Positions 31,796 to 42,876 of a DNA stretch of 64,000 nucleotides are shown in pieces. Location of the stretch: the NCBI GenBank assembly GCA_047967505.1, contig CM106540.1. One strand, written 5' to 3'. Below the pieces are notes generated by a model. That model ran no database searches. It was not told where the DNA came from and worked only from the letters and a program-made list of their open reading frames with translations. The stretch is from Dipteris shenzhenensis (lineage: Eukaryota > Polypodiophyta > Polypodiopsida > Gleicheniales). Within the stretch, counting starts at the first letter, position 1, and each line of letters opens with the position of its first letter. The translations under genes and the position numbers were made by a program.

Positions 31796-32039
31796 ATAGG
31801 GGAGTGGATCGTTTTTTTATAAACCTAAAGAAAATTGGTAACCTAGCAGGGGAAATGGTTAGATCTTCAAGAATGTCTAGCCCTTCTACTACTGTCTTAA
31901 CAGAGTCGTTATTCACCCTACTTGCTTCCTTTTAGGCTGGTGGGATTGGGCCTCTTCTATTGCCTGATTCTTCATGTGGGCAACCTCTTTTTGAGCTATT
32001 TTTCTTCATGGATGGCCTGTAAGTTTTGGAGGGTCAAGG

Positions 32040-32160
32040 GGCCATAATAACATTTAAGTATTTCTTGTGGGCTATGGGAGTTCTTTGGCAGGGGTCACAG
32101 GGTTTAGCAAATTTAGATGCATCTACAAAGAGTAGTAGGCCACCATAATTTGGCTAGGCA
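32040..32160 (-). pseudogene. Gypsy integrase zinc-binding fragment
   Basis: The minus strand reads YGGLLLFVDASKFAKPCDPC followed by QRTP. This corresponds to the 'WWP...D...FVKSCDPCQR' end of the HHCC module of gypsy integrases. The catalytic core is not visible after it. Confidence 0.75.
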
Positions 32161-32960
32161 TTAATTGTCCACCATTGCACTGTTAAGCCCTCTTAGTCTC
32201 CCACCTCAACTATGGTTGATGTAACACTTAGCCCTTTTAGTGCGAGCTCAAGAGTTTCATAGGAGATTTGATAGGCCTTTGTCCAGTTGAATACAATCTA
32301 CAGCTTGTATAAGGGGTGGGCAATCTTAGCATAGCTATAAGTAAACCTTCTACATTATCTTGTATTCCCAGTAAATTGCTACACACCCTTCACAAGATCA
32401 GCTTGATTTTGTTGTAAGATGTGGAGATTTCATTCTTGGATACAACATGGCCTAAGATCACCCCATGTTTAACTCAGAACTAGCAGTTACGAGGATTGAG
32501 GAAAATCCTATAAAGATGACACCTCTCAAAGACTAATCTCAGAATGTACGCATAGGTCAGCCACGAATACCTCTAGGAAATGTCTCAAATACTCCTTAAA
32601 GGATGTGATGTTCATCAATATTTGGAATGTGACGAGAGTATTAGTCAGTCCAAAAAGCATCACTCTGGAAGCATACGCTCCCCCACTGCATGGAAAATGC
32701 TATCTTATGTTGATCGGATACCTTGTTGTACCCAGATAATCCATCTAGGAAGGAATATGCTACCTTTCTTGTGACACATGCTTTGTGAGAAGGGCATGGT
32801 CTTTATGCATGGCAACATTGAACTTTTTTAGATCTACACATACTCTAATTTTTTTGTTTTTTTTTCAGCACAATGACTATGGGGGATACCTAGTCCCTAT
32901 GTTTGATATAGTAGATGAATCTTGCAACGATGAGTTTTTGTATTTCATTCCCTCACAATC
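32160..32960 (-). pseudogene. Gypsy reverse transcriptase, broken
   Basis: In order on the minus strand: KLIVARFIYYIKHRD, VSPIVIVLKKK, KIRVCVDLKKFNVA, a damaged substrate-grip region, SRVMLFGLTNTLVTFQILM, LEVFVADLCVHS and GVILGHVVSK. In intact relatives these read VSP+VVVPKKNGK, RVCVDFRKLN, MPFGL+NAPATFQ and VFLDDF. Here the YxDD box has become VADL, so the catalytic Asp pair is lost, and several stops are present. Confidence 0.88.
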
Positions 32961-33160
32961 TTTGCATACTTGGGATTCATGGGAAAGGACCTTTGCCTTC
33001 GCACCTTGGAGTCATAAGCCGACCTTTGTGTCCCTGTCCTTTTGATCGAGTCAATGGTCACGAGGATGTTTATGGGAGAACTTAGGTTTTGGCACTGGAT
33101 CATACCAATGTCCATCCTAGTCCTCTCCTACATCCTTCTCATTATAGGCTTGGAGCACAT

Positions 33161-33625
33161 TCATGGGGGTATTCCTTTGAGTAGTCTTCGACTCGCCTCT
33201 GCAAATAGGTTACCAAAAATGGGATGGGACTTCCAAATTTTAAGGTCAATTCTCATGATTCGCTTGTCCTTGTGCACATATATTTGGTTAGAGGACCAAT
33301 CATAGATCAAACTTGTTGTGTGCATGAAGCGTCTTCCTACTATAACATCATAACCATCTGGTTGGCCATGGAAATCCATAACCCAACGAACCATGCATGG
33401 TAGGTGAGCATGAAAGTCTTGATCTTAATGTCTCTCAACAATCCTATTGGTTGAGTCACTTCTCCATCAACCAACTTGACAATCAGATTGGTACTTTCCA
33501 TCCTACTTGGTCTAGAACTATTTGGTGACTATGCTCACCCATGAACCTCCATCCAGGATTGTCATGGCACCCTTGTTCTAGTAGATGATTGGGAGTACAA
33601 CATTGGTCTCATCACTTTCAAAGTA
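33161..33625 (-). pseudogene. Gypsy protease with DGGS active-site form
   Basis: Near 33562-33546 the minus strand encodes MTILDGGSWVSIVTK, like the DGGSGVN form of protease found in some plant gypsy lineages. Then comes GYDVIVGRRFMHTTSLIYDW, the usual ILGRPFL...IDW end of the domain. Stops occur in between. Confidence 0.75.
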
Positions 33626-35309
33626 CTAGCCCAACTTATTGACTAGTATCTTGAGAAGATTTGGCTCCTCTGTGAGGGCTTCTACTACCTCAGTGGGCAC
33701 CTTCTTAGGCATGACTAGCTGTGCATTCATCCAATTAGAGAGATCTAAAGCTTCCTCTTAGATTATGTAGCAATAGTCATTTTAATCTCTATGAACAGGA
33801 ATGCGGCTAAGCCAATCACATCTTGAGGTAGGGTAATTGGCTCTTGGTCTACTAATTGTGGCTCTTTGAAGCCATAAAAGGACATATGGTCCTCTTCTAT
33901 GGCCTGATGCCATGTGGGGTCCTCCTTAAACATTTTGTGCCTTAGGAGTGAATGTACCACAATGAGCCAATTGGTCCTTCCTCCTCCGCCACCTTTTCCA
34001 ATATGGGAGAGGCTTTTATGGGCTCTATTAAGGGCTTGATAAATTGGGTGAATCGTATCCTTACCCTTGCTAGTCTTGAGCCACTTCCCAAAAATCTCTT
34101 GACAATCCCATACTATCTATTGTGCCTTAACGTGGTGTTGTTTTTTGATAACGAGATCAGGGTATTCCCCTTAATTTTCTTATAACTTGGCACTCCCTTG
34201 TATTGTCCCTGCCTTTAGGCATTTGATTGGTTGGTGAACCGACGAGGTGTGTCCTGAATATCATGAAGTGGATATGATAGCTATGTCCTCATCAGATCCT
34301 CTCTGAATAATCACTAGCACAGTGGGGGCCTTAACATGTATACCATTGCATAAGTAGTTTGTGAGTCGGTGCTCATCTTGCGTGATGTAGTGATGTACGT
34401 AGCTGGATTGGTATGGAGGACTACTGTATTATGAGGAGTCACTTGTCAAAAGGGCACGGTCTAGTTCCTTCCCTCACTCAGTGGCTCCTCAATTCATACT
34501 TGATTCATAGGAGTAATCTGAGGTAGTGGGGTTTGAGGTCCCAAAAATGGTGGAAGAAGTGGAATTTTGAGTCCTATATTTCCCTTGATTGGCAGGAGGG
34601 GCTCCTTGAATGGACAATTGTCCTTGATTGGATGGATTCAGTGGGGTGGACAAGGTCAGGGGAGGCCTTGTTGGTACATTGGCTGGGGGATAACCATTGA
34701 GTAGCAACACTAGGATGTCTCATGGTTCCCCCATTGAGTGCAATGGGCACAATAGAGTGCTCACCTAGCCCTAACGGGGGGGGGGGGGGGTGGACACAAA
34801 ATCCAACTTTGCCAAATACTTCTCTGCCATCGTGACCACTCAACTCCACCACAGGATGGTTGTCCATGTAGATGCCGCACCACACGCTATCTCATATCAA
34901 AAATAGGTTAGGATTTCTTGGGCCTTTGCTTGTGAATCCCCCCTTGGAGTCTGTTGCTCAACGGGCAGCTGAGGGGGATCCCTGCTCTGGCCCCTCTTGC
35001 AATCCCTAGTCAAGTGTCCATCTACCAACACTGTAAGCACTATCATGAATCTCAAACATACTGTTGGAACTCTCCACCGTCCAATGTCTCTAACAGGATC
35101 TCCTCCATAAGAGTCTTCGGCTCTCCATAATCAATCTGAGCTTGGGGACTCCATCTGCAACCACTGACGCAACCATCTGTAGTGGTGCTAAAGGCTCCAC
35201 CAATGGAGTGGAGTGGGGTCGGCTGTCTTTTGTTTTGTTTTTTGGTAGAGGCTCTCAAAGCACTTTGCTCCTTTGCTCCTTTGCTGGGTTTTCCTTCTTC
35301 GACTTTCAC
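33626..35309 (-). pseudogene. Gypsy gag region with damaged zinc knuckle
   Basis: Pro/Gln-rich minus-strand text (34489-34885) follows a damaged CCHC knuckle at about 35035-34980. It reads CLQC, then, after a frameshift, HLTRDCKRG. Frames upstream to 35309 are Lys/Thr-rich, as in a gag tail. Similarity of the rest is too weak to name domains. A G-run of 13 lies at about 34779-34791. Confidence 0.6.
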
Positions 35310-35976
35310 AGCACAATGGTTGTGTCTCTCTTCTGAAGAACGAATCCTGGTGGTGACCGTTCAAACTGGCTCACATGGCAGCACCCTCGACTCCCCAAGC
35401 TATCAAGGTTCTTCTTTCTCTAGAAGATAAACACCAAGCAAAGAAAGTTGTATAGTCACTTCAGGACCTGGCATCGGTAGGGTGGTGCGGAGCTTGCTTC
35501 TTTTGGGCCCGCACCTTGTTTACCTTAACCCTTGGTACCATGGTTTCACGGTTAATGATATGGAGTCAACCCATCATATACCTTGCTTTCCAGTGATGCT
35601 CAGGCTCTCGGGGTTGACAACTAGAGGATCATATGTGGAGTTATCAGATTTTGATTCAGGATGATTGTTTAGGCTTCACACATATCTTGTTTAGGGATGC
35701 ACTTCTGCACGATGATGTACACATTCATTTTGGTACTTTCATGATGTTGTTCTTACTTTTATGATGTATGAGCATTTTGGTACTTTCATGATGTTCTTCT
35801 TACTTTGTTTATCTCAGTTTATAGTTTGTTCAAATCTAACATAAACATTTAAAATTAGGAGTATCATTTTGAATTTCAGATATCTCAATTCACACATCTA
35901 ATACATAAGGTATTTTAAAAATAATGCCGTGTGAAGTAATTGTAAACATTAAGCATTGAAAAGGTGTTCAAGTATA

Positions 35977-35980
<4 letters not shown>
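35310..35980. other. Intergenic DNA, no gene seen
   Basis: Nothing recognisable apart from a local repetition of TTTTGGTACTTTCATGATGTT near 35730-35800. Confidence 0.5.

Positions 35981-36020
<40 letters not shown>
35981..36020. repeat. CT microsatellite
   Basis: Twenty uninterrupted CT units. Confidence 0.97.
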
Positions 36021-36025
<5 letters not shown>

Positions 36026-36199
36026 TATGAACTTTATCATTTTGAATATCATATTGAATTTCGTATATATCAATGCTTGCAATTATTACACTAATATTGT
36101 CACTAATTTTTGTAAATTGTAGATTAAGAAAAAAATGTCAATGTTTAGCATGGAATGGTGCTCATTGACAGTAACATGTGTCAAACATTAATACATGAT

Positions 36200-38310
36200 T
36201 ATGTACGATTGGTCCAAAATCATCCCCAACAAATAAGTCCACATGCATATTTGGTTAGTACGTGTGCCATTTTTCATACGTAGTCACTAGTAGGGATTGT
36301 AAAAATGTACACATTATACCTTCCATGTGGCACATACCAAATCAGTTGGAGAACAAATCTTGCATGGATGTAGGTCTAGGGTAGCCTAAGAGCTATGCAA
36401 AGTTTCATGCACAACGGATAAGTCCAACGGTGTATTTGGTTAGTATGTTTGCCATTTTTCATATGTAGTCACTAGTAGGGAGTGCATGCAAAAATGTATG
36501 CATTGTACCTTCCACGCGGCACATATGAAATAGATTGGCAACCAAATCTTGCATGGATGTATGTCTAGGGTATCCTAAGAGCCGTGCAAAGTTTAATCTC
36601 CAATAGATAAGTCCATATGCATATTTGGTTAGTACGTGCACCATTTTTCATATGTAGTCACTAGTGGGGATTGCATGCAAAAATGTACGCATTATACCTT
36701 CCACGTGGCACATACCAAATCATTTGGAGACCAAATCTTGCATGAATGTAGGTTTATGGTAGCTAAGATGTCTGCAAAGTTTCATCCCCAACAGATAAGT
36801 CCACATACGTATTTGGTTAGTACGTGCGCCATTTTTCATACGTAAGGGATTGTAAAAATGTACACATTATACCTTCCATATGGCACATACCGAATTATTT
36901 GGAGACCAAATCTTGCATGGATGTACATCTAGGGTAGCCTAAGAGCAGTGCAAAGTTTCATCCCCAACAGATAAGTCCACATACATATTTGGTTAGTACG
37001 TGCGCCATTTTTCATACGTAGTCACTAGTAGGGATTGTAAAAATGTATGCATTATACCTTCCACATGGCACATACCAAATCAGTTGGAGACCAAATCTTG
37101 CGTGGATGTAGGTCTAGGGTAGCCTAAGAGTCGTGCAAAGTTTCATCCCCAACAGATAAGTCCACATGCATATTTGGTTAGTACGTGCACCATTTTTCAT
37201 ACATAGTCACTAGTAGGGATTGTAAAAATGTACACATTATACCTTCCACGTGGCACATACCAAATCAGTCGGAGACCAAATCTTGCATGGATTTAGGTCT
37301 AGGGTAGCATGAGATCCGTGCAAAGTTTCATCCCCAATAGATAAGTCCACGTGTATTTGGTTAGTACGTGCGCCATTTTTCATACGTAGTCACTAGTAGG
37401 GATTGTAAAAATGTACACATTATACCTTCCATGTGGCACATACCAAATCAGTTGGAGACCAAATCTTGCATGGATGTACATCTAGGGTAGCCTAAGAGCT
37501 GTGCAAAGTTTCATCCCCAACAAATAAGTCCACATACGTATTTGGTTAGTACGTGCACCATTTTTCATACGTAGTCACTAGTAGGGATTGTAAAAATGTA
37601 TGCATTATACCTTCCATGTGGCACATACCAAATCAGTTGGAGACCAAATCTTGTGTGGATGTAGGTTTAGGGTAGCCTAAGAGCCGTGCAAAGTTTCATC
37701 CCCAACAGATAAGTCCACATGTGTATTTGGTTAGTACGTGCGCCATTTTTCATATGTAGTCACTAGTAGGGATTGTAAAAATGTATGCATTATACCTTCC
37801 ACGTGGCACATACCAAATCAATTGGAGACCAAATCTTGCGTGGATGTAGGTCTAGGGAGCCTAAGATCCGTGCGAAGTTTCATCCCCAACAGATAAGTCC
37901 ACATGCGTATTTGGTTAGTACATGTGCCATTTTCCATACATAGTCACAAGTAGGGAGTGCTTGCAAAATTGTACGCATTATACCTTCCACGGGGCACATA
38001 ACAAATCAGTTGGAGACCAAATGTTGCATGGATGTAGGTCTAGGGTAGCCTAAGAGCCGTGCGAAGTTTCATCCCCAACAGATAAGTCCACATGCGTATT
38101 TGGTTACTACATGTGCCATTTTCCATACGTAGTCACTAGTAGGAAGTGCTTGCAAAAATGTACGCATTATACCTTCCATGTGGCACATACCAAATCATTT
38201 GGAAACCAAATCTTGCATGGATGTAGGTCTAGGGTAGCGTAAGAGCCATGCAGAGTTTCATCCCCAACAGATAAGTCCACATGTGTATTTGGTTAGTACG
38301 TGCACGAATT
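36200..38310 (+). repeat. Satellite with about 185-bp period, 11 full units
   Basis: The landmark AAGTCC of the phrase AGATAAGTCCACAT recurs at 36235, 36420, 36609, 36797, 36973, 37158, 37343, 37526, 37711, 37895, 38084 and 38273, giving steps of 176-189 bp. Every unit also has GTTAGTACGTGCGCCATT, GTAGTCACTAGTAGGGA and TTGGAGACCAAATCTTGCAT. Units differ by a few to perhaps 15 percent. The first and last units are the most diverged. Confidence 0.96.
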
Positions 38311-38650
38311 TTGTTAGTCACATTTTTAAAATGTCGTAAAGCACAAAACACAATTACAACATAACTACTAATAAGTAATTTTTTGTTTTACAGAAACAAC
38401 AAATCCCATTGAGAAGACAACGGACATCATGTATAAAATAGAATCTAGACAATGACGTGTATGAACGTGTATAAAACCATCATAGTGAAATACAAAATAT
38501 GAGTCCATGAAAATTACAAATGGTACAGTCACACAGTGAGCTTATACATATTGAATACAAAAATATGTAATCAACTAGTGATACCTAATAAAAATCTATA
38601 TGATCAACTAATGATCCCAAAACGAGCCTAAAACTATGATATGTAATGTG
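38311..38650. other. AT-rich spacer, no gene seen
   Basis: It lies between the satellite and the stop codon of the split transposase-like gene. It could hold the 3' end of that element, but I found no inverted repeat matching the other side. Confidence 0.45.
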
Positions 38651-39078
38651 CTACTCCTCAGGATCGGCTCTCATTCTAATAGTTGCAAGTATGCTCTCGT
38701 GATCCTCCACTGCAAGGCACCATCGAAATGGACGTCGCCTTGCGAGTGCGAACATGACTCAAAGTAATCTTGATCGCAACAACAAGATGAGAATACATGT
38801 ATTCCTCCTGATCCACCATGTACTCCTAGAACTCAATATAATGACCACGCCTCTGTATCTGCTGAAAATAGTGGCCACCTACGATCATGCTATGAGCATC
38901 AAAGTGCATCCCATGCCCATCCACTGTACCCTCATTCATCACACTCTTCGCCATAGAGCATCGCAACAAGTAATAATTCACACCCTCATCATTTCCCTCC
39001 GAAGCAATGACCGTGAAGATATCACCAATACGCAACATATCTATCTGTAAACTGGTCATAATCTCTAGAGGAACTAAA
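38651..39078 (-). pseudogene. C-terminal part of split transposase-like gene
   Basis: This is the continuation of the gene at 44861-47338, separated from it by a copia insertion. On the minus strand it reads QIDMLRIGDIFTVIASEGND, then YYLLRCSMAKSV, SMIVGGHYFQQ and SHLVVAIKITLSHV. After a frameshift it ends with LARRRPFRWCLAVEDHES...RADPEE and a stop at 38651-38653. The text is well-formed protein, damaged by at least two frameshifts. I do not know the family. The tail looks like a beta-rich domain, but that is only an impression. Confidence 0.65.
39074..39078. repeat. Target-site duplication CTAAA (left)
   Basis: CTAAA stands directly before the LTR start at 39079 and directly after the LTR end at 44861-44865. 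Confidence 0.95.
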
Positions 39079-39273
39079 TGTTGGGGTGTAAAGGCCCTAT
39101 GTAACATTTATAGTTTGTATACAATGTGAAACTGGTTTGTTGAACCGGTTCCACCCTAACCCTAACACATGAATAAAACTCATGGGTTGTGGTGTGCCCA
39201 TCATACATTCTTCACACCCACACATTGTTGACTCTCGTCTCCTACTCTCTCTCACTCTCCACTCACTCCATCA
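39079..39273 (+). repeat. 5' LTR of the 195-bp-LTR copia element
   Basis: Starts TGTTGGGGTGTAAAGG and ends ACTCCATCA. It contains two telomere-like words, ACCCTAACCCTAAC, at 39153-39166, and a TATA-like TTTATAGTTTGTATACA region near 39105. Confidence 0.95.
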
Positions 39274-39275
39274 AC

Positions 39276-39288
39276 TGGTATCAGAGCC
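39276..39288 (+). promoter_or_regulatory. Primer-binding site (initiator tRNA-Met)
   Basis: TGGTATCAGAGCC lies two bases after the 5' LTR. Confidence 0.93.
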
Positions 39289-40451
39289 TTGCTGTAACTC
39301 CTCCTGCCTCTTCAGCTCCATCCCAAACCTATCGTTGCTAGATTGCATTGGCCTTCCTTTGAGCGCTTGCTGTAGTAGCTGCTCCTCCTCGGTCGGCTTC
39401 ATCACCTCCAACCTCTCGCCATGTGATTGTAATGGTCTCTTGCTCCGAGATTGATACATTCCCTGCTGCAACTCCTCCTCCACAGCCGATTCCTGTCTTT
39501 GACATTCATTATCTTTATCTTTGATCTTCCACTAAAGTGGTGGGTCGACGATTGCTGCGAAGACTGGTGGATTTGAGGACAGTTTTGAGTCCTGTCTTCT
39601 CTCCCGTAGAGGGCAAGAGCAGAGGAATTGCTCCTCTCGAGCTCGTCGTTGGCCTCATAGTCTAAGAGCAGAGGGGCTTGAGAAGACGGAGGTGTTATTG
39701 TGCATTGGACAAACTGCAACAGGAAGTATTGGGCACTTTGGCAATGAAATTGCATGACCTTCATCACATAACACTGTGATTGCACCAGTGGGTATGCTAT
39801 TGATGCATTGAGAGCACTTTTGATGCCTATTGTGCTTGGATAGCACTTGCCGTTCAAAGGGCTTTTGTGGTTTGGATGCATATGCATTTAGGAGAAAGCT
39901 ATTGGATGCCATACATGCCTCACATGTTCAGAAATTGAGCTCTAATCAAGGGGCTTTTGAAGACAGAGGTGTTATTGTGCATTGGACAAACTGCAGCAGG
40001 AAGTACATGCCATAAATCCTCGTCAAAAGTGTTCAAATCAAGGGGCTTTTGCCTATTTGCAGTTCTGAATTGTTTGCCATAGTTTGGGGGACTGTTACAT
40101 GCCTTTCGGTCACTAATTGAGCACTTTAAGTTGGGGAAATTGTGCCATTTTCTAAGTATAACAGTATTTCACTGTTTCGGGACTGTTTGAGTCTCGTTTC
40201 ATCCTCGAACACTCATTTTTTGGTGTTGTACCATCATTTACTGTTTTTGGACAGTTTTGGTGGAGCTTTCTTGCTGCTCTACTGCATTTTTGAGTACTCT
40301 AATTGTCATTAAAGCTTGCTGTACCGTTTCTGTAGCAAGTGGGAGGTGTTATTTATCTGGGAGTGTTTCCGCGCTTTGGAGATACTTTGCTGAGCACTTC
40401 TAAGTGCTTGCAGGGAGTCACACACTTTATTTCTTGGTTCTATTTGCTGAT

Positions 40452-41218
40452 ATGGCTTCATCAGGAGAGAGCTCATCTTTGCTCCACATCCGGAAGCTTG
40501 AGGGTGCTAAGAACTACGACATCTGGAGGACCCAGTTGTACAATGTTTTGTTGCAGAAGAGTCAGCATCTCCCTATAAGGAAAAGGGTGTCAAGCCCTCT
40601 GCCATTAGTGATGAGCAGTGGCTCAACACAGATGAGCTTATGCGTTCCACACTCATGCTATCAGTTGTGAATTCTCTTCTTCCTGGGATACAGGATATGC
40701 CCAATGCATGGGCAATGTGGCAGCGGTTAGAGAACACTTACTCTCAAAAGAGTGCCACAGGCAATGTTTATTGGCTCAAGAAGCTTGCAAGTCTCGAGAT
40801 GAAAGAGGGAACATCAGTCAGTGCACACATAAATGAGTTTAAAAGCATATTCAGCCAAGTGCTTGCACAAGGGCTGAAACTAGATGAGGAGGTACAGGCT
40901 GTAATTCTCTTAGGTTCAGTACCAGAATCTTGGGACACTTTCAGGACAGCCACAAGCAACTCCAATCCTCTCTTAAATGTGGGAGATGTGGAGGGTGCCA
41001 TCCTGCAGGAAGATATGAATCGAAAGAACAACTCAAGTGGGAAAGGGAATGCATTGCAAGCACGTGGCCGAACCAAGAATAGAGGCAAGAGTCAGGACAG
41101 AAATGGTAGGAGCAAGTCCCGCTCCAAAAAGGATGTTGAATGCGATCATTGTGGCAAAAAGGGACATCTTAAAAAGCAATGTTGGAAGTTGAAAGCAAAA
41201 AAGAAAGAGGGCAAGTAA
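40452..41218 (+). pseudogene. Copia gag with one frameshift
   Basis: The ATG at 40452 opens MASSGESSSLLHIRKLEGAK, followed by NYDIWRTQL. The frame shifts near 40590 and continues as QWLNTDELMRSTLMLSVVNS to a zinc knuckle CDHCGKKGHLKKQC (41141-41182). A TAA at 41216-41218 closes it. In copia elements gag and pol are usually one frame, so this stop is probably a later change. The knuckle itself is intact. Confidence 0.9.
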
Positions 41219-42709
41219 AAGGTAGATGCAAGTGATGATTCGAAGGCCATTGTGCCTCATTCTAAGAAGTCTTCTGTCAAGTTAGAGGAGCTGAATTATG
41301 TGTCTGATGGCAGCCATTGCTCTTCAGATCTTCTTTTTACCTCTACTATCAGTGCACACTCTCTACATGCGGGGTGTCTCTCAGATCTTAACACATGGTT
41401 GATTGATTCAGGGGCTTCTTTCCATGTTACTCCTTTCAAGAACAGCTTCAGCAAGTACCATGTTTGGAAGCCTCAATATGTGTATTTGGGAGATAATCAT
41501 GCATGCCTCATAGAGGGAATGGGTGACATGAAATTGCAACTCTATGATGGTTCAGCTTTCATGCTTCATGATGTACACTACATCCCTGAACTTAAGAAGA
41601 ATCTCATTAGTACGGGACAGCTTGATGATATGGGATATCACACCACTTTTGGTGCTCAGAAGTGGAAGATAGTAAAGGGCTCCATGGTTATTGCTAGGGG
41701 TCCTAAGATGGACATCTCTATCCGTTAGTTGCTGGAAAAATTGTTGTATCTGGGGATGCTTCTATTGCCGAGCTGCCAAAGGTTTCATTGTGGCATAGCC
41801 GGCTTGGACACATGAGTGTCAGAGGAATGGAAGAGTTGTCTTGTCTTGGTTATATCCCATCTCTTAAATTTTCAGAATTGAAAAATTGTGAGCATTGCAT
41901 TTATGGTAAACAGAATATGTGTCCTCATAAGAGGGGTTTGGGTAAGAAAAGCTCACAGTTATAGCTTGTGTATACAGACACATGTGAAATGCCAAATCTA
42001 TCACTCGGGGGGGCAAAGTATTTTGTTATATTCATTGATGATGCCACATGTAAAATGTGGGCCAGTACTCTTCATTCGAAGAGTGAAACCTTCACGAAAT
42101 TTAAGAAGTGGCTTGCCTTGGTTGAGAACCAAACGGGTAAGACACTCAAATGCCTGCGTTCTGACAATGGAGGGGAGTATGTGTCGAAGGAGTTTGATAA
42201 ATTTTGTGACTCCAAGGGTATTAAAAGAGAGATCACTGCTCCTTATAACCCACCTCAAAATGGAACTGCAGAGTGTATGAATCGAACCATTCAGGAGAAG
42301 GTTCAGTCAATGTTGTCACATGCTGCACTATCCCATGGATTTTGGGCAAAGGCCATGCAAATGGCCATTCACCTCATCAACACCTAATAAGAGGCTGGAT
42401 AATAAGGTGCCAGAAGAGATATGGAGTGGAAAGCCTCCTTCTTATAAGAATCTGCGAGTCTTTGGTTGCGTAGTGTACGTACATATCCGCAAGGATTTGC
42501 GCAACAAACTCAAGCCTAAGTCTCATAAGTGTGTATTCCTAGGATATGGTGATGATGGGGAGATGGGATATAGACTTTGGGATCCTGCACAAAGGAAAGT
42601 CATATGTAGCAATGATGTGATCTTTGATGAAAATAGCATGCACAAACAACCCATGAATGCTCCAGAAGGTAGAAGGGTTGTATATGATGAAGATGCACAT
42701 CCTGAATAG
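41219..42709 (+). pseudogene. Copia protease and integrase, broken
   Basis: After the gag stop the frame continues with a protease (WLIDSGASFHVT near 41398-41433) and stops at 41726. Integrase follows with the zinc module (WHSRLGHMSVRGM ... CEHCIYGKQ, 41790-41925) and a stop near 41962. The core follows with D of YTDTCEM, D of LRSDNGGEYVS and E of GTAECMNRT, where the usual form is AERMNRT. There are a stop after LINT near 42387 and a shift into the FGCVVYVH ... KCVFLGY segment ending at 42709. At least four lesions are present. Confidence 0.9.
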
Positions 42710-42876
42710 CAAAACGAGAGGACTGTACCGCAGCAAGAACAGCCCCAAAATCAGCCCAATCATGCTGCAAATGATGGTCTTGATGACCAACAGGAAGAGG
42801 GAAACGATTTCCCAAATGTTATGCCACTACTTGAGGAGCTTCCTGACATTATCTTACAACCGTACCTTGAAGACAC

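Larger units (their letters stand above)
31980..35309 (-). mobile_element. Decayed Ty3/gypsy element
   Basis: On the minus strand the order is gag with a damaged zinc knuckle (about 35.3-34.5 kb), protease (about 33.6-33.2 kb), reverse transcriptase (32.96-32.16 kb) and an integrase zinc-binding piece (32.16-32.04 kb). All parts carry stops and frameshifts. RNase H between reverse transcriptase and integrase is missing or unrecognisable. Protease, then reverse transcriptase, then integrase is the gypsy order. No LTRs were identified next to it. Confidence 0.85.

Noticed and set aside
36200-38310. Regular repeats with unit-like spacing, checked as a possible CRISPR array
   Set aside because: The whole 185-bp unit is conserved with no variable spacers, and the genome is that of a plant. 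It is a satellite.
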